64,000 bases of DNA from Anaerosphaera multitolerans. Its GTDB lineage: Bacteria > Bacillota > Clostridia > Tissierellales > Peptoniphilaceae. The DNA lies in the NCBI RefSeq assembly GCF_004006535.1, contig NZ_RLIH01000002.1, positions 1 to 64,000 of the forward strand, in the 5' to 3' direction. The position numbers and the translations under genes were made by a program. This document shows positions 42,380-51,456 of the stretch, piece by piece; the first letter of the stretch is position 1; the number at the start of each line of letters is the position of its first letter. The notes under the pieces are model-generated. The model was not told the DNA's origin and made no database searches. It was given only the letters and a program-made list of their open reading frames with translations.

Positions 42380-42387
42380 TCGTGGGA

Positions 42388-43734
42388 TTAATGCTCCTTC
42401 TTATTTTCAATAATAGGTTTCTTCGATTTCATATAAGTCTCTAAATTGGATTTTAATAGATTCAATTCAGAGACTTTATTTTTTTGTGTTTTTAATTTTC
42501 CCACTTCAATTTTCTTCATATTTTTCAATCTATCTAATTCGTTATTAAGCGTAGAAATATCCATAGGCTTATTTATTTTTAAGTTATCCTCCATTGATGT
42601 TACAGCGGATTCATAGAGAATTATTCCATCAGAATGAGCTTGATAAAATTGAGCTTTTTCTTGTGAAGTTTGATAGTTTGAATAAAGTTCTTCGTATTTT
42701 TCTATGATTTCTATATTTTTAATCTGTAAGGATATCTCATTAATTTTACTCTCAATAGTTTTGATTTCTTGTGATTTTAAAGATATCTTTTTGCTTTCTT
42801 CTTTGATTGAGCAATATAAATTCTCTATATTTTTAATTCCATACTGGTTCATAATAGTTAATGTCTTTGAGATGTTTTTCAAATTATGTTGCTTTGCCCA
42901 GAATTCATATCCTTTAAAGTTTTTAACTTTTTCATTATTTTTCATATCAATAATTCGATCTACAGGGTGAAGACTATTTGTATTTTTCTCTCTAAATTCA
43001 TTTCGGTTATTGATTCTTTCTCTAATACTTTCCTCTGTGTAATAGTCTCCAATGGTTTTTGATCTGGTGAATCTTTGTTGATCTTTAGCACGAAAAGAAA
43101 CATGTTTTCCTTCTTTAATTTCATAACCCATTTCTTGCATAATTTGCAAAAAACTATCCCAATTTTTAGACTTTTTAATTGCAGAATCGATTGCATATTT
43201 AAGCTGAGCTTTCCAAGAAGTTCCTTTGTTTTTCTCCATGTGTTCCTTGTAGGACTTTCCTTTTTCTTTTGACTCTTCCTCAATGACATGGAGACCATAT
43301 TCTCTGCACAATTCATCACTTATATTTCTAATTTGTTTATAAGTCTTTTTGTTAGAAATATAGGATTTTCCATCTTCAAAACTTACATTATTAAACAATA
43401 TGTAATTGTGGATATGACCTTTATCTATATGGGTAGTAAGCACATATTCGTAATGGTTTTTTAAAATTTTATTTGCAAATTTAATACCAATTTCATGAGC
43501 GACTTCTGGAGTAATATCATCGTCCGGATCAAAAGATTGAATGAGATGTCTTGCTAAATTCTTTGCAGAACTATTCCATCTTTCCTTTGTCATCTGAAAC
43601 TCCAAGTATGCAGTTTCATGTCCACATCCGTAAGCTGAGATTAATATTTGCTCGTCGGTTTTGCTCTCATCCATTATGTAATCCAATGCATATTTTAGGG
43701 TAGTTTTGATAGGATGTATTTTTGTGACTGCCAT
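42388..43734 (-). CDS. Relaxase (MobA/VirD2-type, MOBP-like)
   Basis: This 448-aa protein has the N-terminal relaxase pattern: MAVTKIHPIKTTLKYALDYI with the catalytic Tyr nearby, and motif III THIDKGHIHNYILFNNV (HxDxxHxHN), about residues 110-126, which binds the metal. The second half is a long helical, lysine-rich region. It nicks oriT and pilots DNA into a recipient using a conjugation apparatus supplied in trans. It overlaps mobC by 40 bp. No conjugation genes are in view, so the element is at most mobilisable. Confidence 0.88.
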   Translation of the reverse strand: MAVTKIHPIKTTLKYALDYIMDESKTDEQILISAYGCGHETAYLEFQMTKERWNSSAKNLARHLIQSFDPDDDITPEVAHEIGIKFANKILKNHYEYVLTTHIDKGHIHNYILFNNVSFEDGKSYISNKKTYKQIRNISDELCREYGLHVIEEESKEKGKSYKEHMEKNKGTSWKAQLKYAIDSAIKKSKNWDSFLQIMQEMGYEIKEGKHVSFRAKDQQRFTRSKTIGDYYTEESIRERINNRNEFREKNTNSLHPVDRIIDMKNNEKVKNFKGYEFWAKQHNLKNISKTLTIMNQYGIKNIENLYCSIKEESKKISLKSQEIKTIESKINEISLQIKNIEIIEKYEELYSNYQTSQEKAQFYQAHSDGIILYESAVTSMEDNLKINKPMDISTLNNELDRLKNMKKIEVGKLKTQKNKVSELNLLKSNLETYMKSKKPIIENKKEH

Positions 43735-44024
43735 ATTTTCACCATCATTTCTTTCATCTCTTGTATATCTTCTGTGTAAATAGTATCAGTGGAATTTACT
43801 CTTTTTGCGATTTGATTTAAATTACTGGAGAATCGACTCATGTTGGTATTCATCTCTCTTAATGGAGAGTTATCTAATTTAAAAATTTGTCCATCAATTG
43901 CCATTTTTCTAAGATAAGCTCCTAAGTTTTTAACATCAGACTCATGCATTTTTTTATAAATTAAATCTCTTTCTTGTTCATTTACTCTAAAATTTATTTG
44001 AATATTTCGTTCTCTATTTGTCAA
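43695..44024 (-). CDS. MobC-like relaxosome accessory protein
   Basis: This 109-aa protein is initiated at TTG behind AAAGGAGGAAATA. N-terminal INFRVNEQERDLIYKKMHES and LGAYLRKMAIDG suggest a ribbon-helix-helix fold, and NTNMSRFSSNLNQIAKRVN is the MobC signature. It would help the relaxase to melt and nick oriT. It is located between the relaxase and the candidate oriT, as usual. Confidence 0.88.
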   Translation of the reverse strand: MTNRERNIQINFRVNEQERDLIYKKMHESDVKNLGAYLRKMAIDGQIFKLDNSPLREMNTNMSRFSSNLNQIAKRVNSTDTIYTEDIQEMKEMMVKIWQSQKYILSKLP

Positions 44025-44049
44025 AAATATTTCCTCCTTTTTTATCTTT

Positions 44050-44100
44050 TACAGTTGGGGTTTGGGGATACTCCCCAAAAGCTTACCTAGTTATAATTTC
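44050..44100 (-). other. Candidate oriT
   Basis: Directly upstream of mobC lies a stem, TTTGGGG (44061-44067) / CCCCAAA (44073-44079), with loop ATACT, adjoining AAGCTTACCTAG. An inverted repeat beside a short conserved sequence upstream of mobC/relaxase genes is the usual oriT layout. The nick site itself cannot be identified. Confidence 0.55.
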
Positions 44101-44122
44101 AATAAATTGTAGATGTATCTAT

Positions 44123-44164
44123 AAAAATTTATAAACTAGGTACAAAAATTTATAAACTAGGTAC
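44123..44164 (+). repeat. Tandem 21-bp repeats near oriT
   Basis: Two exact, directly abutting 21-bp units (44123-44143, 44144-44164) end in TATAAACTAGGTAC. An inverted, slightly imperfect partial copy (TACCTAGTTATAA) lies at 44084-44096, next to the candidate oriT stem. They could be accessory-protein binding sites (iterons). The rest of 44025-44307 contains no gene. Confidence 0.7.
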
Positions 44165-44307
44165 AAGCAATTGTATATTTCGTTTATAACAAATATGCAA
44201 TAATTTGGAAGTGTATAGCCACTTCCTGTGCTTGCTACTATTCTTTAAAAGATTATTTCTTGTAAAAAAATAGCTGTCATAAAAAAGGACAACCACTTTT
44301 CATTTAT

Positions 44308-44616
44308 TTAAAACCAAAAACCTAAGGTGTTTATTAAACTGTTAGATAGTTTATTTAGAGTAATAGGAATAAGGTCAATTATTAGTGAAAGTACTCCAAT
44401 ACTAAATAATAGTATAAATGCAGCTATCACTTTAGAGTTGCCATAGTATAATGAGCCAACTAATCCTAACAAGATAATTAGATTTATAAAACCTAATACA
44501 AACTTGCCTGCAAAAGCAAGTACTGAAGTCAGGATAGAAAAACATATTATAAAAATAATCAATGGAAATAATAATATTTTCATTGGAATTAATAACAAAT
44601 TTCCTAATAGTTTCAT
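44308..44616 (-). CDS. Small membrane protein of mobile elements
   Basis: This 102-aa protein is read from the ATG at 44616, behind GGGAGGTGT; the frame continues upstream but lacks a ribosome binding site. It is extremely hydrophobic with about three membrane segments (LLGNLLLIPMKILLFPLIIFIICFSILTSV, FVLGFINLIILLGLVGSLYYG, VIAAFILLFSIGVLSLIID). Similar small membrane proteins accompany mobilisation genes in Firmicutes elements. Function is unknown. It is divergent from the HTH gene. Confidence 0.65.
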   Translation of the reverse strand: MKLLGNLLLIPMKILLFPLIIFIICFSILTSVLAFAGKFVLGFINLIILLGLVGSLYYGNSKVIAAFILLFSIGVLSLIIDLIPITLNKLSNSLINTLGFWF

Positions 44617-44737
44617 ATAAACACCTCCCATAATTTCATTATAGACAATTATATGTCGCTTGCAAATCATAATAGAAAAAATATTGTCGCTAATGTATAA
44701 TGAAATTAATATAATACATATCTAGGCGGTGTAATAA

Positions 44738-45292
44738 ATGAAATTAGATAGAAGATTGGAGATACTACTTACTCTTTTGCAATCTGATTGGGTATCGAGC
44801 CAGGAGTTAGCAGAGCAACATAAAGTAGACAAACGGACTATTAATAGAGACATGGACTTTTTAAAAGAAGCGGGTATTCCTATTATGGGAAAAAGAGGAA
44901 ATGCCGGTGGATATAAAGTAGATGATAATTTTAAACTAAAGAATAAGAAGTTGAGTTTAAAAGAGCAACACCAACTAATGAAAACGATTAAAGAAAGTGA
45001 CAAAGTATCAGAAGAACAAATTGAATATGTCATAGATCAGGTAGAGGAAAAAATAATAGAATCTACTAAAGATTGGTTTGAAATACAAATGGAAGATGAA
45101 AAACTAAATGAAATAGTTCGAAAAATAAAGACAGCAATTTTACGAGAACAGGAAATAGAAATTGAATTGAAATCGGGAGAAATTATTGATGGAGTACCTG
45201 AGAAGTTAATAGTAAAAGAAGATGGGCTGTATCTTGGAATTGATAAAAGATTTATAAAAATAGAAAGAATCAAAATAATTAAATTAGTATAG
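44738..45292 (+). CDS. HTH transcriptional regulator (DeoR/YafY-like, short)
   Basis: This 184-aa protein has an N-terminal winged HTH (KLDRRLEILLTLLQSDWVSSQELAEQHKVDKRTINRDMDFLKEAGIPI, residues 1-50, then GNAGGYKV wing) of the HTH_11/YafY kind. The C-terminal part (EIIDGVPEKLIVKEDGLYLGIDKRF) looks like the end of a reduced WYL-like or oligomerisation domain. It probably regulates itself or the neighbours. Start ATG 44738 follows GGCGGTGTAATAA. Confidence 0.75.
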   Translation: MKLDRRLEILLTLLQSDWVSSQELAEQHKVDKRTINRDMDFLKEAGIPIMGKRGNAGGYKVDDNFKLKNKKLSLKEQHQLMKTIKESDKVSEEQIEYVIDQVEEKIIESTKDWFEIQMEDEKLNEIVRKIKTAILREQEIEIELKSGEIIDGVPEKLIVKEDGLYLGIDKRFIKIERIKIIKLV

Positions 45293-45364
45293 TTGTAGAT
45301 TACTTAGAAATATGGAAGCAAGTATATTTTTTATAAATTAATAGTAAAAAATCGTAGGAGAATG

Positions 45365-45413
45365 AAGTGCACTTTAGAGTTGGAATTTTAATCTAATTTT
45401 AAAGTGCACTTTT
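45365..45413 (+). terminator. Hairpin downstream of the HTH gene
   Basis: AAGTGCACTTTA (45365-45376) pairs perfectly with TAAAGTGCACTT (45400-45411) and is followed by TT. The loop is 23 nt, A+T rich. It could act as a bidirectional terminator between the HTH gene and the ABC operon promoter. Confidence 0.55.
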
Positions 45414-45424
45414 CATGCATGTTA

Positions 45425-45475
45425 CTTGACTATACAGTCAAGCGATGATACAATTTACTTGACCAAGCAGTCAAG
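45425..45475 (+). promoter_or_regulatory. Promoter and two TetR-type operators for the ABC operon
   Basis: Operator 1 is CTTGACT-ATAC-AGTCAAG (45425-45442), a perfect palindrome. Operator 2 is CTTGACC-AAGC-AGTCAAG (45458-45475), one mismatch. The -35 TTGACT (45426-45431) lies inside operator 1 and the -10 TACAAT (45449-45454) between the two, 17-bp spacing. The TetR-like gene at 48392 is the likely repressor. Confidence 0.8.
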
Positions 45476-45495
45476 CGAAAGGAGGGGAAAAAGAA

Positions 45496-46340
45496 ATGCT
45501 TAGAGTAGAACATTTATATCATGATTATGAAGGTAAAGGAAATTTTGTAATAGAAGATATTTCTTTTGATATTAACAAAGGCGAAATCTTTGGATTTTTA
45601 GGACCTTCAGGTTCAGGAAAATCAACGGTTCAAAATATTATGATTGGTTTAATTAAGTTACAGTCGGGTTCAGTTAGTTATGATGAAGTTAATATTGAAC
45701 AAGTAAAAAAAGATTTTTATAATAAAATTGGTGTATCTTTTGAACAACCTAATTTATATCCAAATTTGACTGGTGAAGAAAACTTAAAGTATTTTGCAGG
45801 ATTATTCTCGGTACAAACAATATCACCTATGGAAATACTCAAGAAAGTTGGCTTAGAAGATAGTGCTAGAAAAAAACAAGTGAGTATTCAAAAGGAATGA
45901 AACAGCGTTTAGTATTTGCTCGTTCCCTATTAAATAACCCGAATTACTTATTTTTGGATGAACCAACCGCAGGGTTGGACCCAACTTTAGGTTCGAGAAT
46001 AAGTGAATTAATATTGAAAGAAAAAGAAAAGGGGAAAGTAATTTTTTTAACAACTCACAATATGAAATTAGCAGATAAAATATGTGACAGAGTTGCTTTT
46101 TTAGAGAACGGTAGAATTCGAGCAATTGATACACCATACAACTTAAAGTTGCAATATGGGAAAAGAGTTGCGAAAATAACGTATCACAATAAGAGAAAAC
46201 AAGAAGAAATATATGACTTAGATAAGGAACGAAAAGAGTTATCAAGTATTATCCTAAATGAAAACATCGAAACAATCCATACTGGAGAAGCTACTTTAGA
46301 AGATATCTTTATTAAAATTACAGGAAGAGGGTTATCATAA
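45496..46340 (+). pseudogene. ABC transporter ATP-binding protein, frameshifted
   Basis: Two adjacent frames make one ATPase: 45496-45900 (Walker A FLGPSGSGKSTVQN, Q-loop SFEQPNLYP) ends KKQVSIQKE, and 45897-46340 picks up KQRLVFARSLLNN, then LFLDEPTAGLDPT (Walker B) and TTHNMKLADK. The ABC signature (expected VSxFSKGM) is broken at about 45885-45900: the DNA reads agtattcaaaaggaatg. Inserting one base, or four, restores the frame. It is a real lesion or a sequencing error. It is the first gene of a TetR-controlled ABC operon. Confidence 0.85.
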
Positions 46341-47316
46341 TGAAAGCAATTTGTTCTCAAATGATAGTTGACTTAAAATTAGTGATAAAAAATATTTTTA
46401 TGTGGGTGATGATAGGCATTTTACTCATAATTATTTTAGTAGTACGATTCTTATTGCCTGAACAAGTTAGGGATAGTAAAGCACAAATTATAACTTATGG
46501 AATGGAAGGTATAGGACATTTACAAATTCAAACTCTAGATGAATTGGAGAAAGTAGTTAGACAAGAAAAAAATACAGTTGGAATAGCACGTGTTGATGAA
46601 GAATATAAGATTTTTACAAATGGATTAAGCAAGAAACAAGTAACTGCAGTAGTTAATTCACTCTTGCAAGAAAAAGACTCGTTGAGTGAAGATGTAATAG
46701 TTACATATAATTCTAAAATAACAGAGCAAGCTCCATTTAATAAACGGTTTGTGCCTATTTTTATTTGTTTTGAAGCTGCAATTATTGGATTGCTGATGAT
46801 AGGTATTTTAATTCTTATGGAAAAATCAGAGAACACTTTAAAAGCGTATAGAGTTTCACCTTCAAGTGCTATGAATTATTTAATTTCTAAAGTATTGCTA
46901 TTTACGCTTATGGGAACAATCTATTCAGTGATAATGGGATTTACCACAGTAGGATTTCATTACAATATATTTGCTTTTATTATTTTATCTTTAATTTCAT
47001 CGTGCATATTCTCTTTAATAGGTGTTATTTTAGCAGTTTTTTTAGATCACTTAGTAATTGGTTTATGATGTTGGCATTTGTCATGGGTACAATTATGTTA
47101 ACTATGTTTTCTTACCTATTTCCTACAATATCGATACCCTTTATGGAATGGCTGCCTTCCTATCCGATTATTTTCTCATACGAAGAGATATTATTTTCCG
47201 GAAAAGGTATTCTGTTCTCTGGAATATTTTGTTTAACTTTATGGAGTATAGTACTTTATATAGTTGCATATTTATGTATAAAGTTTTGGCTATTACGTCC
47301 ACATAAGGGGGAGTAA
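46340..47316 (+). pseudogene. ABC transporter permease, frameshifted
   Basis: The frame 46340-47068 (N-terminal membrane segment MWVMIGILLIIILVVRFLL and membrane segments LLMIGILILMEK, LISSCIFSLIGVILAVFLDHLV) ends at TGA 47066-47068. A second frame, continuing from about 47050 to 47316 (NWFMMLAFVMGTIMLTMFSYLFP, to KFWLLRPHKGE), carries the remainder of the permease. A one- or two-base indel near 47040-47068 joins them. The gene starts at the ATPase stop (TAATG). Confidence 0.8.
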
Positions 47317-47318
47317 TA

Positions 47319-48335
47319 ATGAAAAGGATATGGAATATTCTTCAATTAGATATAAAATTAATATCACGAGATAAAATTATGGGATATATTATTTTAGCTC
47401 CCGTAATTATGGCTTTTGTAATTACTTTTGTGGTATCTTTTGTTGATGATACAACAACTACTCTTTATGTCACAAAAAATGTACCTAGTGATGTTTTGGA
47501 TAGTCTTCAAGAAGTTGCTTATATAGAAGAAGTAGAAAATTTAGAAATTCTTAAGAATCGTATAAACGCATTTGATAATGTAGCTGGAATTTACACTGAG
47601 GAAGGTGAGATTCATTTAATGTTACAAGGAAATGAAGGTTCAAAATTTGAAAAGGAAATAAGCATAGTGGTAAATGATGCTTTAAAAATTGATACACCTC
47701 GTTTCGAATTTATAGATTATTCGAATAGTATGGGGTGGATTATGAATATCATTACTGCGGCACTTTTAATTACTCCGCCGTTTATAGGTGGAGTTATAGG
47801 TGGATTTAACATGGTGACAGAGAAAGAAACTAAAATGAATTTAGGTTATCGAATTACTCCATTAAGTTATTTAAATAATATTATTTCACGAACTATTTTA
47901 GCAATGTTAATTGGTTTTATAGTGTTAGTGTTGATTACTATAGTAATTGGTCAATTCTCTAAATTACCATTGATTCTACTATCGACATTGTTTGCAATGC
48001 CTATGTTTACAGTGATGCCAATTGTAATAGGTGTATTTGCAAGAGATAAAATGGAAGCTATCACATTATTTAAAGTATTAATGATTGTATTTCTAATTTT
48101 TCCAATCACTAGTGAATTTGTGCCTAAAAACTTTAAGTTTTTATACTGGCCATTCCCTATGTTTTGGCAGTATCAAACAATACTTAATACATTAGATAAT
48201 AATTTTAGTTTTTTTAGTGGATTCATGAGTTTTTTTACAGGAGTAATAATGCTAGGTATTATCTTAGTTATATTTAGGAAAAAATTTAAAATAGAAATTG
48301 GCAATAAAAAACAAGACTATTTAAATGGATTCTAA
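47319..48335 (+). CDS. ABC-2 family permease
   Basis: This 338-aa protein has a membrane segment near the N-terminus (GYIILAPVIMAFVITFVVSF), a long extracellular part, then about five further segments (MGWIMNIITAALLITPPFIGGVIGGFN, TILAMLIGFIVLVLITIVIG, FAMPMFTVMPIVIGVF and others). This is the ABC-2 exporter permease pattern. It begins two bases after the preceding frameshifted permease. It would pair with the broken permease and ATPase, so the transporter is probably non-functional unless both lesions are errors. Confidence 0.85.
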   Translation: MKRIWNILQLDIKLISRDKIMGYIILAPVIMAFVITFVVSFVDDTTTTLYVTKNVPSDVLDSLQEVAYIEEVENLEILKNRINAFDNVAGIYTEEGEIHLMLQGNEGSKFEKEISIVVNDALKIDTPRFEFIDYSNSMGWIMNIITAALLITPPFIGGVIGGFNMVTEKETKMNLGYRITPLSYLNNIISRTILAMLIGFIVLVLITIVIGQFSKLPLILLSTLFAMPMFTVMPIVIGVFARDKMEAITLFKVLMIVFLIFPITSEFVPKNFKFLYWPFPMFWQYQTILNTLDNNFSFFSGFMSFFTGVIMLGIILVIFRKKFKIEIGNKKQDYLNGF

Positions 48336-48391
48336 TTAGTGTTTATATAGTAATAGCCGCATAATAAGAAGAAAGATAAGGAAGATAACGA

Positions 48392-49030
48392 ATGAAGAAA
48401 TTGATGAAATTTAAAGATGAGAAGAAAGAGAACCCTTTATTGCAACGTATTGATCTGTTTGAAAAATCTTTTGATGATTTTTCTGTAATGTCTTTTAACG
48501 AGACATCCTTAAGTTCGATTTTAAGAGATGTTGATATGAATAAAGGTAGTTTCTATTTTAAGTTCTATGATAAGAGAGATCTGTATTTGTCTATGATAGA
48601 AATTATTGGAATAGATAAAACTAAATATTTATCAAATCAAATTAAGGTGCAAGTAAAATCAGAAAATTTTTTTGATCAGTTACGTCAAATTGTTGTAAGT
48701 ACACTGGAGTATAGTCAAAAGGAACCAAGATATAATTCTTTTTGGCGTATTTTTCAATTTGAAAATGATGATTTAAAGAAAATAGTCAAATCAGCTTTTC
48801 CTGAGTTGAATCAAGATTTTTTGGGAAATCTTGTAGATAAAGCAATTTTAAATGGGCAGTTAAGTAAAGAATATGATAGAAATTTTGTCTATTCAATTGT
48901 GAATTTATACATTACAAATATGGACAGTTTTATTGATATAGATATGTCTAAAAAAGAGATTTTGGAACAAGTTGACAAAGTAATTGAGATACTGAAAAAG
49001 AGTATTGGAATAAAGTTAATCAATCAATAA
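48392..49030 (+). CDS. TetR/AcrR-family repressor
   Basis: This 212-aa protein has the TetR HTH at about residues 25-65 (DDFSVMSFNETSLSSILRDVDMNKGSFYFKFYDKRDLYLSMIE). The rest is an all-helical ligand domain. It is the last gene of the ABC operon and a natural repressor for the CTTGACT...AGTCAAG operators at 45425-45475. Ligand unknown. Confidence 0.85.
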   Translation: MKKLMKFKDEKKENPLLQRIDLFEKSFDDFSVMSFNETSLSSILRDVDMNKGSFYFKFYDKRDLYLSMIEIIGIDKTKYLSNQIKVQVKSENFFDQLRQIVVSTLEYSQKEPRYNSFWRIFQFENDDLKKIVKSAFPELNQDFLGNLVDKAILNGQLSKEYDRNFVYSIVNLYITNMDSFIDIDMSKKEILEQVDKVIEILKKSIGIKLINQ

Positions 49031-49077
49031 AAAATAGTTATAATTTTAGAACTGCACTAGTAGTTAGGAGTGACGTT

Positions 49078-49593
49078 ATGAGTTTTATAAATATTGAGGA
49101 ATTGAACCTATTTGATATAACTGATAAAAATATGTGTAAAAGTAGGATAGAACATTTACTATCATTATATAGGCGACTTAATTTTTTTACTTCAAACAAT
49201 ATAGATATATTGAAAAATAATTTTGTTCAGATAAATGATGATCAGATAAAAAATATTGTTAGAGACATATTGAATGTCGATTTAAAATATTATGAAAACA
49301 ATATTAAATTTGAACGAAAAAACTTGAAAGAAACAGCTATATTTATAACAATTATGGATTTAACTATAGATAGATTAGAAAAATATCCTGACAATGGGGA
49401 AATATATGCTAAAATATTGAAAATAAAATATTTTGACGAGAAAAAATATTCTAATGAAATCATAAGTGAAGAAATTTGTATGTCAAGATCATCATTTTAT
49501 AGATATTTAAGACATGGTACATTAATATTTGGAAATATACTATTTAATATTGTACTACCAGAAATTAATGAGACTAAAAAGGAACTAAATTAG
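49078..49593 (+). CDS. ArpU-like HTH regulator, copy A
   Basis: This 171-aa protein has a helical N-terminal part, then AIFITIMDLTIDRLEKYPDNGEIYAKILKIKYFDEKKY and a C-terminal HTH ISEEICMSRSSFYRYLRHGTLIFGNILFNIVLPEI. Phage ArpU-type activators have this layout. It is paralogous to the protein at 53343-53933, and both genes are followed by the same 228-bp repeat. Target unknown. Confidence 0.7.
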   Translation: MSFINIEELNLFDITDKNMCKSRIEHLLSLYRRLNFFTSNNIDILKNNFVQINDDQIKNIVRDILNVDLKYYENNIKFERKNLKETAIFITIMDLTIDRLEKYPDNGEIYAKILKIKYFDEKKYSNEIISEEICMSRSSFYRYLRHGTLIFGNILFNIVLPEINETKKELN

Positions 49594-49613
49594 GAGAATA
49601 AAGGAACACTATC

Positions 49614-49841
49614 GGTACTGTAATGAAATAAATAATTTAATAAGCTGTTAATTATAGTGAGATTTCACTAAATTTACAGAAAGACTATAGCCATGGGATA
49701 AAACCTATGGCTATTTTTATACCTAAAACAAATGAATAGAATAAGGACACCACCGCTCCTCCTTGAGTTAAGCGATAACTATAGAAAATTCAAGGAGGAT
49801 TTTTTATGAAAGAAAAAGAGTATGTGATATTTATAAATGGT
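49614..49841 (+). repeat. 228-bp direct repeat, copy A, with terminator and SD-blocking hairpin
   Basis: This copy is about 96% identical (10 mismatches, no gaps) to 53976-54203. It contains a terminator (ATAGCCAT...ATGGCTAT then TTTTTAT, about 49691-49723). It also contains a second hairpin, TCCTCCTTGAGTT (49757-49769) with AATTCAAGGAGGA (49787-49799), that covers the ribosome binding site AAGGAGG (49792-49798) of a start codon at 49806. The short ORF there (MKEKEYVIFINGSTY, 49806-49853) is a truncated start of the sigma-like gene found after copy B. Confidence 0.85.
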
Positions 49842-49857
49842 AGCACGTATTAAATCT

Positions 49858-49893
49858 AATATATATCAGTAAATAAATTTACTGATATATATT
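49858..49893 (+). repeat. Perfect 17-bp-arm palindrome
   Basis: AATATATATCAGTAAAT (49858-49874) and its exact reverse complement ATTTACTGATATATATT (49877-49893) are separated by two bases. No T run follows. It lies in a 536-bp gap (49594-50129) with no gene except the short leftover ORF. It could be a regulator site or the scar of a rearrangement. Confidence 0.7.
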
Positions 49894-50129
49894 GAGAAAT
49901 AAAGAACAATGATTATTACTTTATGGTTTAAGTGATATAGAGGGTAACCAGGTTTAATATTATTGAGACTATTAATAAAGATTTGCTTAATACCACATAG
50001 GGGTGGCTATTTTTTTATTTGCTTGAACCAAATTTTTTATTGCGATAAAGTTAGTTTACAAAACAGAGCATGAAAAGCGAGGAATAAAATTTATAACTGA
50101 GCTATGCTTATTATGAAGGAGGTAAAACT

Positions 50130-50996
50130 ATGAAGTGGTTAGAGAATTTAAGTAGTGCCATAGAGTATATTGAAGACCATTTGGATAAAGAAATTTCTTA
50201 TGATGAAGTAGCTCGTATTGCTTGTTGCTCTACCTATTATTTTCAGAGAATTTTCTCTTATATAGCTGGAATTTCTTTATCTGAATATATACGTCGCCGT
50301 AGAATGACGCAAGCAGCATTTGAATTACAACGGACAGACAAAAAAGTCTTAGATGTTGCTCTTAAATATGGATATTCTTCTCCTACATCTTTTAACCGTG
50401 CATTTCAAAATGTTCATGGGATAGCTCCTTTTGTCGCAAAGAGTATGGGAAGTAAATTAAATGCTTATCCAGCAATAAAATTTTCGGTCAAAATAACAGG
50501 AGGAAATGCTATGTCGTATTACATTGAAGAAAAAGAAGCCATACGTATTGTTGGTGTCCGCACCCCATTGATTGAGGATATGGAAGAAAACCAAAAATCG
50601 ATTCCTTATTTTTGGGAAGATACTGTTCAAAAGAAAGAATTTCAAACAATATGTAGTCTTTCCAATCAACAGCTTCATGGTGTATTAGGAATTAGCGTAT
50701 ATGAAAACCCAAAGAACATATTTTATTATATTGCTTCTGCTACGGATCAACCTGTTCCCACAGGAATGTATGAATATGAAATTCCAGCTTGTACATGGGT
50801 TGTCTTTGAAAATAACGGACGCTTAAAGGAAAATGTACAAAGTGTATTCAGACGTTTCTATACGGAATGGTTACCGTTTTCGGGTTATGAATATGCAGGG
50901 TTACCAGATATTGAAGTCTATCCCATTCATGACAAAAAATTAGTAAGCGGTCATTCAGAAGTATGGATTGCTATTAAAAAGGAAAAGGAGAATTGA
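50130..50996 (+). CDS. AraC-family regulator with C-terminal GyrI-like domain
   Basis: This 288-aa protein has two AraC HTHs at residues 10-110 ([39 protein letters not shown], then KKVLDVALKYGYSSPTSFNRAFQNVHGIAP). A GyrI-like effector domain (about 115-288: YYIEEKEAIRIVGVRTPLIED, SVFRRFYTEWLPFSGYEYAGLPDIEVYP) follows. Proteins like this bind small drugs and activate efflux genes. It heads an operon with a second GyrI gene and an ABC transporter. Start ATG 50130 with AAGGAGGTAAAAC. Its sequence is related to 60081-60953. Confidence 0.88.
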   Translation: MKWLENLSSAIEYIEDHLDKEISYDEVARIACCSTYYFQRIFSYIAGISLSEYIRRRRMTQAAFELQRTDKKVLDVALKYGYSSPTSFNRAFQNVHGIAPFVAKSMGSKLNAYPAIKFSVKITGGNAMSYYIEEKEAIRIVGVRTPLIEDMEENQKSIPYFWEDTVQKKEFQTICSLSNQQLHGVLGISVYENPKNIFYYIASATDQPVPTGMYEYEIPACTWVVFENNGRLKENVQSVFRRFYTEWLPFSGYEYAGLPDIEVYPIHDKKLVSGHSEVWIAIKKEKEN

Positions 50997-50999
50997 TTG

Positions 51000-51455
51000 A
51001 TGGAATATCAAGTTGAGATTAATAATATTGAACCTATTAGAGTTGCTTACATGAAATATAAAGGAGTTGTTACCGAAGCGAATAAGGTCTTTCCAAATGT
51101 TTTCAAGTCTATTCGTGGAAAGTCAAATGGAGCACCATTTTTTAATTATATATCCATGAATCCTGAAACAAAAACAGGAGATATGGAGCTCTGTGTACCA
51201 ACCGCTGAACTACCAATGGGGAATGGTATTGAAGTAAAAGAAATGCCACGTATTAAAGCGATATGTGTTACACATATAGGGGCTTATGAAACATTGAATA
51301 AAGCCTATGAAGCCATTGATAGATATTCAATGGAGAATAAACTTGAATTAGCACCACCGTTTCGTGAGATATTCATTAAAGGATCTGGAATGGTTCTTAA
51401 AGGAAATCCAGATAAATATATTACTGAAATTCAATTCCCAATTAGGGAGGATTAA
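51000..51455 (+). CDS. GyrI-like small-molecule-binding protein
   Basis: This 151-aa protein is read from ATG 51000 with AAAAGGAG; TTG 50997 is an alternative. The pattern [26 protein letters not shown]...[21 protein letters not shown]...[25 protein letters not shown]...[13 protein letters not shown] is the stand-alone GyrI/SOUL-like fold. It lies directly after AraC-GyrI and before ABC genes, so may be a drug-binding accessory. Confidence 0.85.
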   Translation: MEYQVEINNIEPIRVAYMKYKGVVTEANKVFPNVFKSIRGKSNGAPFFNYISMNPETKTGDMELCVPTAELPMGNGIEVKEMPRIKAICVTHIGAYETLNKAYEAIDRYSMENKLELAPPFREIFIKGSGMVLKGNPDKYITEIQFPIRED

Positions 51456-51456
51456 T

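Noticed and set aside
42704-43272. Plus-strand ORFs opposite the relaxase
   Set aside because: They lack ribosome binding sites and are low-complexity phenylalanine/isoleucine-rich mirror frames of the relaxase.
44025-44307. CRISPR array in the tandem repeats near oriT
   Set aside because: Only two abutting copies with no spacers are present and no cas genes are in the window.
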